From contig OY282459.1 of the NCBI GenBank assembly GCA_958296285.1, positions 1,668,999-1,732,998 of the forward strand: DNA of 64,000 bases. The letters run 5' to 3'. The number at the start of each line of letters is the position of its first letter. The first letter of the stretch is position 1. Below are positions 17,963 to 25,841 of the stretch, piece by piece. Origin of the DNA: an uncultured Alphaproteobacteria bacterium (GTDB lineage: Bacteria > Pseudomonadota > Alphaproteobacteria > JAPOUT01 > G958296285). The translations under genes were made by a program, and so were the position numbers. Below the pieces are notes generated by a model. The model saw only the letters and a list, made by a program, of their open reading frames with translations, ran no database searches and had not been told where the DNA came from.

Positions 17963-18488
17963 ACGTCTTGTTTCGGGGGAGTTTGTTCTCTCGGATGATG
18001 ACTGGACATATATTGACGGCATTGACGATATTGACGGGTCGGATTTTTCGGCTGCGAAGATTCTTGTTCCATGGGGGATTTTTTCGGCGCATCGGGGGTC
18101 TCTGACGGATCGCGGCTCTGTCGGGGTTGTTTTTCCGAATGACGAGGATCCGCATTTGTTGGGGGATTCTGTCGGCTGGCTGGAGGGGGTTGTTTTGGAG
18201 TTTCCGGCGTTTCGCGATGGTCGCGCCTATTCTCAGGCTCGGATTTTGCGCGAATCTCTTGGTTTCGGCGGGTTTCTTCGGGCGCGGGGCGACATTTTGC
18301 GGGATCAGTTATTTTTCATGCTGCGCTGCGGTTTTGATTCTTTTGAGATTGGGGATGGGGCGGATTTTTCGGAATGGCGCATGGCGTTTGAGGAGTTGTC
18401 GTCATGGTATCAGCCTTCCGGCGGCTTATCGGGGGAGACGATTTTGTCGCGAAGGGCAGGAAGGAGGGGGGTCAAAGATAAGGATTGA
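17949..18488 (+). CDS. DUF934 family protein
   Basis: A 179-residue DUF934 protein. The core FPAFRDGRAYSQARILRESLGF and DILRDQLFFMLRCGFDSFEI is highly conserved. The family partners sulfite reductase; the biochemical role is unsettled. The start at 17949 overlaps the end of cysI by 14 bases. Its 3' end overlaps the convergent prepilin peptidase by 17 bases. Confidence 0.88.
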   Translation: MRLIRRLVSGEFVLSDDDWTYIDGIDDIDGSDFSAAKILVPWGIFSAHRGSLTDRGSVGVVFPNDEDPHLLGDSVGWLEGVVLEFPAFRDGRAYSQARILRESLGFGGFLRARGDILRDQLFFMLRCGFDSFEIGDGADFSEWRMAFEELSSWYQPSGGLSGETILSRRAGRRGVKDKD

Positions 18489-19206
18489 CGAGGATCATTG
18501 TTTCTATGTCGTCCGCGAAGATCATTGTGAAAAGAGCGCCTGCCGTCATAAAGGGGGCGAAGGGGAAGGGATTTTTTCTGCCCTCTATTCCGTAGGCGGC
18601 TATTCCATAGACGAGTCCGAGGATGGAGGCGATAAAGACGGCGGCGGCGATATTGGGAAAGCCGAGCCAAACGCCTAGAGCGAGGGCGAGTTTAAGATCG
18701 CCCCAGAAAAAAGCGCCCTGCCTTTTGAGATCAAAGAGACTCTGAACGAGGGCGGCGATGAGATAAGCGGCGACAAGCCCTGCGGCGGCGTCAAAGAGGA
18801 GCGGGCTTGGATAGATATAGAGCGCGCGGAGAAATCCCGCGGCGATCAGCATAAAGACGATGGTATCGGGGATGAAGCTCTGCCTGCGATCCACGGCGGC
18901 GATGATGAGGGCGAGCGCCGTGAAGAGGAGGTTCCAGTTTCGCTGCGGCTCTGGAAAGACCGCGCCGATGACAGAGAAGAGCGCCGCGCCTAGGAGGATG
19001 GTGAGGATCGTTTCGGCGGAGGGTTTTATGTCGGCGAGATTGGATCGGAGATTTTTCCATATTTTTTTATTGGGGAGGATCAGTCGGAGAGGCTCAATGA
19101 GTCCGACTCCCATGCCTTCGCGGAAATGTTTCGCGGCTCTCGCGGCGATCCATCCGGAAAAACTTCCGAGGATGGCGTGAGCGAGGATCGCGTGGAGATT
19201 GCTCAT
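18472..19206 (-). CDS. type IV prepilin peptidase (A24), PilU-like
   Basis: A 244-residue integral membrane protein with about six to seven hydrophobic segments. The two catalytic Asp sites of the A24 family are seen in IIAAVDRRQSFIPD and FFWGDLKLALALG. The second site reads FWGD where the family has GxGD, so the first Gly is replaced. It lacks the N-terminal Cys-rich methylase-associated domain of classic PilD. It presumably processes the prepilin-like proteins at 21271, 25223 and 25842. It is separated from the pilus operon by a + strand gene pair and sufE. Confidence 0.85.
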   Translation of the reverse strand: MSNLHAILAHAILGSFSGWIAARAAKHFREGMGVGLIEPLRLILPNKKIWKNLRSNLADIKPSAETILTILLGAALFSVIGAVFPEPQRNWNLLFTALALIIAAVDRRQSFIPDTIVFMLIAAGFLRALYIYPSPLLFDAAAGLVAAYLIAALVQSLFDLKRQGAFFWGDLKLALALGVWLGFPNIAAAVFIASILGLVYGIAAYGIEGRKNPFPFAPFMTAGALFTMIFADDIETMILVNPYL

Positions 19207-19351
19207 GGGATGCGCTTATGGTTTGGTCGTTTTTGATTTGGCTTTCATCATAGAGGATTTTTGGTCGGCTGGGAGCGTCTGACGCGCTCATTTCTGAGAC
19301 ATTGCGAAGATTTTTCGCGGACGCATTGCGTTCGCGGCGAGATGGTTTTGC

Positions 19352-19418
19352 GTATTTTTGGATTTTTGGATTTTTGTATTTTTAGATTTTTAGATTTTTA
19401 GATTTTTGTATTTTTAAG
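19352..19418 (+). repeat. A/T-rich short tandem repeat
   Basis: About seven imperfect units of 8-9 bases (GATTTTTG / AGATTTTT type) lie in the divergent region between the prepilin peptidase and the DnaA-like gene. It could simply be slippage, or a flexible upstream element. Confidence 0.7.
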
Positions 19419-19430
19419 AAATTTATCCTC

Positions 19431-19459
19431 TTGATGTTCTTGTTATGTTCTATTATATG
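19431..19459 (+). promoter_or_regulatory. candidate promoter for the DnaA-like/DUF6456 pair
   Basis: TTGATG at 19431-19436 and TATATG at 19454-19459 are 17 bases apart, 33 bases before the ATG. The ribosome site AAGGAGAG is well placed. Confidence 0.42.
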
Positions 19460-19492
19460 GATTCCCATTCACCATGACGAAAGGAGAGTTCC

Positions 19493-19891
19493 ATGTATGA
19501 TTCCGAGACTAGAGTTCAGGATTTGCGTCAGACGCGGCCGCGTCATCGCCTTCCTGAGGAGGCATTGTCGCGGACTCGGCTTGCGGAGGCTGCGGTCTCT
19601 CAGGCGTTCAACATATCTCTGACGGAGTTGCGCGCGGCGACTCGGAGGAAAGCGCCTGTGGCTTTCGCGCGCCAGATGGCGATGTATTTGAGTCACGTGG
19701 CTCTCGGCGTATCGCTGACTCGGACGGGGGCGTGTTTTGGGCGCGATCGGACGACCGCGTCCCACGCCTGCCGCGTGATTGAGGAGCGGCGCGAAGATCC
19801 GATTTTTGACGTTCAACTCTGCCGTTTGGAGGAGTCTCTTCTTCGGATGATGCGGCGTCTTGACGGGGGAGATGAGGGCGTGGCGCGCTGA
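19493..19891 (+). CDS. DnaA domain IV-like DNA-binding protein, GafY-like candidate
   Basis: A 132-residue protein. Residues about 55-105 (ARQMAMYLSHVALGVSLTRT, then CFGRDRTTASHACRVIEE) match the DNA-binding domain IV of DnaA, including the GRDxTTxxHA signature, without an ATPase domain. It overlaps the following DUF6456 gene (TGATG). In Caulobacter, GafY and GafZ are adjacent activators of the GTA cluster; in R. capsulatus the equivalent GafA is one protein with a DnaA-like region. The pair here lies 4 kb from a complete GTA cluster. The functional link is inference. Confidence 0.7.
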   Translation: MYDSETRVQDLRQTRPRHRLPEEALSRTRLAEAAVSQAFNISLTELRAATRRKAPVAFARQMAMYLSHVALGVSLTRTGACFGRDRTTASHACRVIEERREDPIFDVQLCRLEESLLRMMRRLDGGDEGVAR

Positions 19892-20847
19892 TGTCGGCGA
19901 AAAAGAGAGCGAAGACGAAAAGGAAGAGCGTTCGCGCGCGCGGCGCGGTTTCGCCTCGCGCCTCTGAGACGGTTTCGGCGGCATCGGAGGCTCCGCGCCC
20001 GACCTCTTTTGAGAATCGGGCGAAGAAGGTTTTGCGGCGTCTTTTAGGGCCGGATTCTTTTCTTCGCTTGGTTTCGGCGAGACGTTATGGGGTTTTTACG
20101 AGCGCTCGCGCGAAACAGGCGGTTATGGAGACGGACGCGACGACCTTTTTCTATTGTCTGAAGCGCGATTTGATCGGTTTGGCGTTTCGGGGCGAGAGTT
20201 GCGATCGCTATGTTCTGACCTTGGCTGGCGCGGCTTGGTATCGGCGCATAACGGGCTGCGCGTCAGGCTCGGAGGACTCTTCTGTTGCTGCCGGGGCGGA
20301 TGGGGGCGCGGGCGCGAGGGGTTCGGATATTTTCCGGCGGCAGCATCAGGATCGGGAGACAAGGCTTCGGGAGACTGATGAAGGGGTGCGTTCGGTGGAA
20401 GTGAATTTCGCGGAGTCTCCGTTGGCGTGGCTGGCGCGGCGGCGGGACAGCAAGGGTTGTCCTTATTTGTCGGCGTGGCATTATGAAGCTGGGGAGCGTT
20501 TGCGATCGGACTTCACGCGCGCCGGGATGACGCCGCGCATGACGGTCAATTGGTCTCTGATGCTGCAGGGCGGCTCGCGGTCGGGTCGGCGCGATGCGGG
20601 CGAGGACGCGCATATCGCGACGATGACGGCGCGGCAGCGTTTTCGGGAGGCTTTGGACTATTTGGGTTCGGATTTGTCGGAGATTGCCGTGCAGGTTTGC
20701 TGTCATTTGCGGAGTTTGCGCTCTGCCGAGGCGTTATTGGGCTTGCCGCAGCGCTCTGGGAAGATTGTCTTGCGGATTGCTTTGGAGCGTTTATCGGGTC
20801 ATTACGCTCTTGCTTCCAGACGGTCTTCGTCTCGGGCGAGGGATTGA
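19891..20847 (+). CDS. DUF6456 protein, GafZ-like candidate
   Basis: A 318-residue protein with a basic, low-complexity N-terminus (residues 1-35). A winged-helix-like region (about 40-115, RLVSARRYGVFTSARAKQAV) follows, then a C-terminal DUF6456 domain (about 170-300: ESPLAWLARRRDSKGCPYLS, AGERLRSDFTRAGMTPRMTVNW, RQRFREALDYLGSDLSEIAVQV). DUF6456 with the preceding DnaA-like gene is the arrangement of two-gene GTA activators. The last 46 bases overlap sufE on the other strand. Confidence 0.7.
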   Translation: MSAKKRAKTKRKSVRARGAVSPRASETVSAASEAPRPTSFENRAKKVLRRLLGPDSFLRLVSARRYGVFTSARAKQAVMETDATTFFYCLKRDLIGLAFRGESCDRYVLTLAGAAWYRRITGCASGSEDSSVAAGADGGAGARGSDIFRRQHQDRETRLRETDEGVRSVEVNFAESPLAWLARRRDSKGCPYLSAWHYEAGERLRSDFTRAGMTPRMTVNWSLMLQGGSRSGRRDAGEDAHIATMTARQRFREALDYLGSDLSEIAVQVCCHLRSLRSAEALLGLPQRSGKIVLRIALERLSGHYALASRRSSSRARD

Positions 20848-21248
20848 ATTTTTTTGATCATGGCGCGGAATCCGTTGGCTCGGCTTGGGGAGAGATGCTC
20901 TTCCAGTTGGAGATCGGCGAAGATGGCGCTGGCGTCCATGTTGAGGATGGCTTTGGGCGTTTGATTGGAATAGAGCGTCAGGAGGAGGGCGATCAGTCCG
21001 CGGACAATAAGGGCGTCGCTGTCGCCTCTGAAGGCGAGGATTTTTTCTCCGCTTTTGGCGATGGCGCTCTCTGAGACGAGCCAGACTTGGCTGACGCAGC
21101 CTTGGACTTTGCTGTTTGGGTTTTTTTCGTCCTCGGCGAGGGGCGCGAGTTTTTTTCCGAGATCTATGATGGTGCGGTATCGGTCTTCCCAATCTTGGAG
21201 ATAGGCGAAGTCGCTGATGATGTTTTGGATTTTCGCGTTCGGGGTCAT
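20802..21248 (-). CDS. sufE: SufE family sulfur acceptor protein
   Basis: A 148-residue SufE. It has FAYLQDWEDRYRTIIDLGKKL, then the catalytic Cys in SKVQGCVSQVWL, ALIVRGLIALLLTLYSNQTP, and SPSRANGFRAMI. It takes persulfide from the SufS cysteine desulfurase for Fe-S assembly in the cytosol. No other suf genes are nearby. It converges with the DUF6456 gene, sharing 46 bases. Confidence 0.92.
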   Translation of the reverse strand: MTPNAKIQNIISDFAYLQDWEDRYRTIIDLGKKLAPLAEDEKNPNSKVQGCVSQVWLVSESAIAKSGEKILAFRGDSDALIVRGLIALLLTLYSNQTPKAILNMDASAIFADLQLEEHLSPSRANGFRAMIKKIQSLARDEDRLEARA

Positions 21249-21270
21249 GGCGTTTTGACTTTCGGGCGTT

Positions 21271-22029
21271 TTATGGCGATGGGAGTTCTATTGTTCCCGG
21301 GATCTGCACGGGCTTCAAGATGGAGGCCCATGCGATATAGTTTTGCGCGAAGACGCCTGTGTCGCAAGGATAATTGGCGGAGAGCATCGTGAAAGCGTCA
21401 AAATCCGTGGTTAGGGTGGGTCTTTCGGCGCTATAGGGGAGTCGTCCGTAGATTTCGTCTCCGAGGGCTTGCCATTGGGCGGTGGAGGTTCCCTGATCGT
21501 TTCGCGCGACCGCGTTGACGATGATGTGGATGATGGGGGGCGGCGTTGGCGTGGCGATTTTCTGCATGAGAAAGACATGGTATCGCCCGCCGATGGGGGT
21601 GATAAGACATTCTCCGCAGCTTGCTTGTCCTGGGACGCAGTCTCCCCTTTGGATTCCGGCGCCTGTCGGGAGGAAGCCTCGGATTTGGTCGGTTTTGAGT
21701 CTGATAATTTTATGTTGGATCGTGACGGGAATCCACCTATTGAGATGGTCGGCGGGCAGGGTGAGGAGCAAAGATTCGGCGTATCGCGGGGGCGTATCTG
21801 GGAGGGATCGGAGATATCCCCATTGGGCGAGGACAGATTCTTCGGCGGCTTTGGTGATGGCGATCATTTCTTGGGCGGTTTGGCTTTTGGCGAGGCTTTC
21901 TTGGAAGGTGAGATAGAGGAAGATTCCGCCGATGGTTCCGGTTCCGAAGACGGCGATCGCGAGCATGGCTTCCAACAGGCTCATGCCTTTTTCGGAGGAT
22001 TTTTGGATTGGGGGATTTTTGGCGTTCAT
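21271..22029 (-). CDS. type IV pilin-like protein (minor pilin)
   Basis: A 252-residue protein with a prepilin signal: a 15-residue leader ending KG, then MSLLEAMLAIAVFGTGTIGG with Glu at +5 and a long hydrophobic helix. The rest is non-helical with several Cys (GDCVPGQASCGECLI and YPCDTG) that may form disulfides. It is the last gene of the pilus operon. Its large size suggests a minor or tip pilin; this is inference from architecture. Confidence 0.78.
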   Translation of the reverse strand: MNAKNPPIQKSSEKGMSLLEAMLAIAVFGTGTIGGIFLYLTFQESLAKSQTAQEMIAITKAAEESVLAQWGYLRSLPDTPPRYAESLLLTLPADHLNRWIPVTIQHKIIRLKTDQIRGFLPTGAGIQRGDCVPGQASCGECLITPIGGRYHVFLMQKIATPTPPPIIHIIVNAVARNDQGTSTAQWQALGDEIYGRLPYSAERPTLTTDFDAFTMLSANYPCDTGVFAQNYIAWASILKPVQIPGTIELPSP

Positions 22030-22592
22030 GGGGTTCGTCTGAAATAGATGACGGGGTTTCCGTCTTTAAGGAGGTCGGCTTGGGTGAAGGTTGGGTTGTA
22101 TCGCTGGAGTTCGGTTTTGAGGATAGCGGGGAGGGTTTCCGCAGTGCAGGGGTCTTCTGGGGCTTGTCCGAAGCATCTAGTATGGATGGCGTAGTCTGTT
22201 CCGTCAAAGGTGAGGGCGCCTGCTTTTTTGCTTCCGTTGGCGAGTTTATGGAGTTCGTCAGCGATGGCGTGTCTTTTGGCGTCGTCAATGTTGGCGTGAT
22301 AGAAGCCGATGGAGATGTAGAGGGTGTTGGGGGTTGATGGCTCATCCACATAGAATCGTTTGAAGGAGAATTTTCGGTTTCCGGCGTCTTTATCGGCGTC
22401 GGCGCTGTCGTCGGTGAGCGTGGCGGCGCTGTGGGCTTCATGTTCGTTGAGGAAGCGATTATGGGCGTTGAGGAGGGTTGCGGCGTGGATAAAACTTTGC
22501 CGTTCTTCTGTCATATGGCTTCGCTCCCTGACCCAATCGTAGGTCACGGCGACTCCGAGGGCGGTGATGATCACGGAGAAGATAAAGATCAT
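22026..22592 (-). CDS. single-pass membrane protein of the pilus operon, PilM-like (tentative)
   Basis: A 188-residue protein with one N-terminal hydrophobic helix (IFIFSVIITALGVAVTY) and a soluble domain with two Cys (TRCFGQAPEDPC). It overlaps the downstream pilin-like gene by 4 bases and follows the PilT-like ATPase by 6. R64 PilM is a small single-pass protein of this kind, but I see no decisive motif, so the name is a guess. Confidence 0.6.
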   Translation of the reverse strand: MIFIFSVIITALGVAVTYDWVRERSHMTEERQSFIHAATLLNAHNRFLNEHEAHSAATLTDDSADADKDAGNRKFSFKRFYVDEPSTPNTLYISIGFYHANIDDAKRHAIADELHKLANGSKKAGALTFDGTDYAIHTRCFGQAPEDPCTAETLPAILKTELQRYNPTFTQADLLKDGNPVIYFRRTP

Positions 22593-22598
22593 GGTTTC

Positions 22599-23606
22599 TT
22601 ATGAGAAGAGGGGTTGTTGGTTTTGGATTCGGATGGCTTGCTGTTGGATATCGTTTGCGAGGGAGAGGAATTTGGCTTCGGCGATTTTGTTTCGGACGGC
22701 GCTATGGGCAGGTCCAGCGAAGAGGAATTCGGCTTGGAGTTGCGCTTGGAAGATCGTTTGATGGATTACGCAGAGGATGCTTTGGGCGAGGAAGTTGAGG
22801 GCGAGTTTTTCGGGGAGTTGTGAGACGGCGTAGTTGGTGAGGGCGTTGAGGGCGTGCTGCGGGGATTGGGCGTGGATAGAGGAGAAGACGAGATGTCCTG
22901 AATTGGCGGCGCGGAGGAGTTCGGCGGCGGATTTGGCGTTTCGGATTTCTCCGAGGAAGATATAGCGGGAGTTGGATCGGAGGGCGTTTGCGAGTCCTTG
23001 CGCCCAGTCGCCGTTAGGCGGGCGGGTTTGGAGGCAGTATCCGTGGTGTCCGTTTTCCTGATAGATTCCTTGGATTGGGTATTCCGGGGGGTCTTCTATG
23101 GTATAGGCGACATTTCCATATTGTCGGATGTAGGAGAGGAGCATGCTGGAGATGGTTGTGGTTTTGCCTGCTCCTGTGGATCCGGCGATAAGGATCAGTC
23201 CGTTTTCTTTTCCGAGTTGGGTGATGAGGTTGACGACATTAGGCGGGAATCCGAGTTGGTTGATCGGGGGAGTTGTGGTTGGGATTCTTCGGAGGGCGAA
23301 GGCGGCTCCGTTTTCGGCTTGGCTTCTATTGACGCGATAGACGTTTCCTTTATAGGGGATAGCGCTATCCACCTCTTTTTCTTTTTCGGCGAGTTCTCGG
23401 ATTTCTTTCATATCGTTGAGGAGTTCGGCTCGGAATTTTTGGTTTTCGCCGTTGATTTGGGTGTTTTTGGGGAGGAGATTTTGGAGTGTTTGGTTATTTG
23501 TGTCCATGACTTCGGAGATAGGGGCAAGGGTAAGGGGGCTCCGGAGGAGCGTATTGTTATCTGGGGTGAAGAAGATATCGGTGATATTGAGTTGTTCCAC
23601 GGCCAT
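22599..23606 (-). CDS. PilT/DotB-like secretion ATPase
   Basis: A 335-residue hexameric-type ATPase. It has Walker A GSTGAGKTTT, an Asp box in AYTIEDPPEY, a Walker B segment YIFLGEIRNA, and a His box HLVFSSIHAQ. There is no zinc CxxC domain, unlike the larger ATPase at 27716. A short ATPase beside a long PilB-type one suggests pilus retraction or disassembly (compare BfpF with BfpD). I chose the ATG at 23606 because AGGAA precedes it; the frame stays open upstream into the repeat arm. Confidence 0.85.
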   Translation of the reverse strand: MAVEQLNITDIFFTPDNNTLLRSPLTLAPISEVMDTNNQTLQNLLPKNTQINGENQKFRAELLNDMKEIRELAEKEKEVDSAIPYKGNVYRVNRSQAENGAAFALRRIPTTTPPINQLGFPPNVVNLITQLGKENGLILIAGSTGAGKTTTISSMLLSYIRQYGNVAYTIEDPPEYPIQGIYQENGHHGYCLQTRPPNGDWAQGLANALRSNSRYIFLGEIRNAKSAAELLRAANSGHLVFSSIHAQSPQHALNALTNYAVSQLPEKLALNFLAQSILCVIHQTIFQAQLQAEFLFAGPAHSAVRNKIAEAKFLSLANDIQQQAIRIQNQQPLFS

Positions 23607-23726
23607 GGTTTGGTTTCCTTGGGCTCTTATGGGTTTGCAGGGTAGGGGATTGGGGGGATTTTTGCAACTACGGAGGGGCGTTTTGACATTCTCCCGTGAA
23701 GGGGGGGTTGGGGGGGTCGCTGCCGC

Positions 23727-24174
23727 GACAGGCATCTTTTTCATGGATAGGTGCTTGTTTTTGCCGCAGGGGAACTAATGCATAGAAGCTGAAAGTGAAG
23801 GGGGGTCAAGGGGGGCTTGCCCCCCTTGAGAAGGGGGGGATCGGGGGGGAATCCCCCCCGAAACGGCTGGGGGGTGGGGTGGGAAAAAAGCTTTTCCGAG
23901 CAAGCGAAGCCACTCGTGGCGTAGCGCAGCGAGGAAAAGCGCCCACCCCCCAGCCGCCCCTGCTAGAAGAGCCCTTGCGAGCAGGGGGGTCGGCGGGCTT
24001 TCTCGCCTCGCTACGCTCGGCTTCGTTTCGCCACGCCCGCCGACTATAGCGGGCTAACGCCCGCTTGGTTTTTCTTGGGGGGCTAGCCCCCCAAACCCCC
24101 CTTCACCTTCAGCTTCTGTGCGTTAGTTCCCCTGCGGCAAAAACAAGCGCCTATCCATGAAAAATATGCCTGTC
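23727..24174. repeat. mosaic inverted-repeat element R1
   Basis: The arms 23727-23806 and 24095-24174 are near-perfect inverted copies of about 80 bases (GGGGAACTAA and GCAAAAACAAGC in the right arm). Inside are nested palindromes. These are a GGGGGGCTTGCCCCCC-like module, a long G/C stem around AAAAAGCTTTTCC, a CCCCTGCTAGAAGAG module and a GTCGGCGGGC...GCCCGCCGAC stem. The element ends in GGGGGGCTAGCCCCCC. There is no coding potential. It fills most of the gap between the PilT-like ATPase and the + gene at 24358. Confidence 0.85.
24048..24075 (+). terminator. terminator-like hairpin at the right end of R1
   Basis: AGCGGGC, loop TAAC, GCCCGCT, then TTGG and a T-run. It would stop transcripts moving right out of R1. 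Confidence 0.55.
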
Positions 24175-24198
24175 TAAGACATTTTTTCTCTTTACCCA

Positions 24199-24228
24199 TT
24201 GCTCATTTGAGTATACGCTCTCTATCAT
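24199..24228 (+). promoter_or_regulatory. candidate promoter for the 165-residue orphan gene
   Basis: TTGCTC at 24199-24204 and TATCAT at 24223-24228 are 18 bases apart. A leader of about 120 bases, rich in A and G, follows before the GTG start. Confidence 0.35.
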
Positions 24229-24357
24229 AAGTTAAGAAAGAGTAAAGGAATCTATGAGGGCGCGGAGATCGGAAGAGGGAGCAAAGAGCAAAGAAGCTCT
24301 TGTCTGATATCACGGAAAGAAAAAGGCGCTAGCGACAAAAAATAGGGGGAGGGGAAA

Positions 24358-24855
24358 GTGCCGCATTATGGGCATATTGGAATTTTGTTAATCTTCCTTT
24401 TTCAGTTTCCGTCTGTCTCTTATTCCACGGATAAGGGAGATCAGATTGGGGAGTGTATGAGGAGCGGCAATCTGCGTCCTAATCCCGTCATTTGCAAGAA
24501 GGTTTTGAATATTCAGACCCGAATTCCACCACCCAAGCCTACGCCCGAGCCTACGCCTAATCCTGTACCTCTCGATCCCTTTGCCGGCGGGGGGTTAGGG
24601 GGGACGCCCATAGAGCCTGAGCCCAATACGCCTTCTGGGTCGGAGTTAAATCGCGATAATAGATCCTTCTGCGAGAAAAACCAAAGCGGGTGTATTTCGT
24701 ATATCGCGGCAGGGGCAGTTCTGGCCACCATCTCGCTTGCCTATTTGGGTTATTGGTATTATTGGAGCGGTGATGGTTTTCGCATGCATCTTGATATAGA
24801 TGCTGATCAGGATGAGTTTCGGTCTGTGCGTATTACGGCGAAGATGAGGTTCTAA
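24358..24855 (+). CDS. orphan secreted/membrane protein between repeats R1 and R2
   Basis: A 165-residue protein starting at GTG with GGGGAGGGG just upstream. It shows an N-terminal signal-like helix (IGILLIFLFQFPSVSYS), a Pro-rich linker (PPPKPTPEPTPNPVP), four Cys residues (GECMRSG, VICKK, SFCEKNQSGC) and a second membrane segment (about 118-138). A short polar tail ends RITAKMRF. I recognise no family. It is the only + gene in the pilus cluster and has different base use from its neighbours. It is probably accessory cargo. Confidence 0.6.
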   Translation: MPHYGHIGILLIFLFQFPSVSYSTDKGDQIGECMRSGNLRPNPVICKKVLNIQTRIPPPKPTPEPTPNPVPLDPFAGGGLGGTPIEPEPNTPSGSELNRDNRSFCEKNQSGCISYIAAGAVLATISLAYLGYWYYWSGDGFRMHLDIDADQDEFRSVRITAKMRF

Positions 24856-24864
24856 TGGGGGCGG

Positions 24865-25213
24865 GCGTTCTGACGCGCTCCTGTTGAGGGGGGTTTGGGG
24901 GGCGAGCCCCCCAAAAAAAACCAAGCGGGCGACAGCCCGCTATAGTCGGCGGGCGTGGCGAAACGAAGCAAGCGAGGCGAGCGTAGCGAGACGAGCTTGC
25001 GAGAAAGCCCGCCGACCCCCCTGCCCGCAAGAGCTCTTCTAGCAGGGGGCGCGTGGGTGGGGTCGCTTTTATTCGCTTCGCTTCGCTACGCTCATAAAAG
25101 CTCTTTTCCCCACCCCACCCACGCGTATTCGGGGGGGATTCCCCCCCGATCCCCCTCTTTTTTTGGGGGGCTAGCCCCCCAACCCCCCCCTCAACGGGAG
25201 CGCGTCAGAACGC
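24865..25213. repeat. mosaic inverted-repeat element R2
   Basis: The outer arms GCGTTCTGACGCGCTCC and its inverse (ending at 25213) enclose the same modules as R1 in another order. The order is an A-run with GCGGGC hairpin, the GTCGGCGGGC stem, the AAGAGCTCTT module inside CCCCTGC...GCAGGGG, a GGGTGGGGT stem, GGGGGGATTCCCCCC, and GGGGGGCTAGCCCCCC. It fills the gap between the + orphan gene and the convergent pilin gene. I see no gene in it. Confidence 0.85.
24913..24941 (-). terminator. terminator-like hairpin at the left end of R2
   Basis: Read on the - strand: AGCGGGC, loop TGTC, GCCCGCT, TGG and eight T. It is placed to stop leftward transcripts from the pilin genes before the orphan + gene. 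Confidence 0.6.
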
Positions 25214-25222
25214 CTGCGATCT

Positions 25223-25729
25223 TCACTTGGACACATGAATCCGCAAAACATTCCCATCCCCACTGCAAGCATTAAGAACCGTCCCAGCCCTGATGCTGCC
25301 AAAAGCAATAGTCGTCCTTCCAGCCTCAGCAGAAATTCGCCCCCGCGTGATCCTTTCCGCAATGACACATCCATATTCCGGAACATCGCTGACAAGAATG
25401 GCATAATCATTCGGATCCCCCGCGCCAACAATCAAAGCGAAGCGCCCGCCCCAAACATGAGCAGGCATCGTGATCGGCGAAACGCCCGCATCCAAATTCG
25501 CCGCGCCTCGGAAATTGGACTGCGCGCTGTATCGGATATTGACAAGATGAACAATTCCCCGAATGGCTTGGATCATATTTTGCCTTTTGAAATTTTGGGA
25601 GACGACATTAAAAAGAATAGTCCCTCCCACCGCCACTGCGGTAATAACCCCAATCGCGCTGATGATTTCTATGAGACTCGCGCCTTTTTCCATTTTTGGC
25701 GTTTTGGTCGTCATCCTTTTGGTCGTCAT
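25223..25729 (-). CDS. type IVb pilin-like protein
   Basis: A 168-residue prepilin: leader MTTKRMTTKTPKMEKG, cleavage before ASLIEIISAIGVITAVAVGG with Glu at +5. A globular part follows with two Cys (YGCVIAE, NACSGD), a likely disulfide as in type IVb pilins. The exact start is uncertain (TTG 25747, ATG 25729, 25714 or 25693); a short DNA duplication creates the repeated MTTK. It lies downstream of the major pilin candidate. The + strand here is C/A-rich, unlike most of the window. Confidence 0.82.
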   Translation of the reverse strand: MTTKRMTTKTPKMEKGASLIEIISAIGVITAVAVGGTILFNVVSQNFKRQNMIQAIRGIVHLVNIRYSAQSNFRGAANLDAGVSPITMPAHVWGGRFALIVGAGDPNDYAILVSDVPEYGCVIAERITRGRISAEAGRTTIAFGSIRAGTVLNACSGDGNVLRIHVSK

Positions 25730-25841
25730 CCTATCGCTGTAGGGCAAGAGATGAGGAAAGGGCGCGTCCTTTCAGAACGCGCCCCTTCTCCCTTCTCCCT
25801 GCAGGCTCGGAGCCTGCGGATCCTTTGCGACTGCGCCGTCT

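Noticed and set aside
23795..24049. Open frames across R1 and other repeats that translate to similar Gly/Pro/Arg peptides.
   Set aside because: They come from palindromic modules, occur on both strands, lack ribosome sites and differ in frame between copies.
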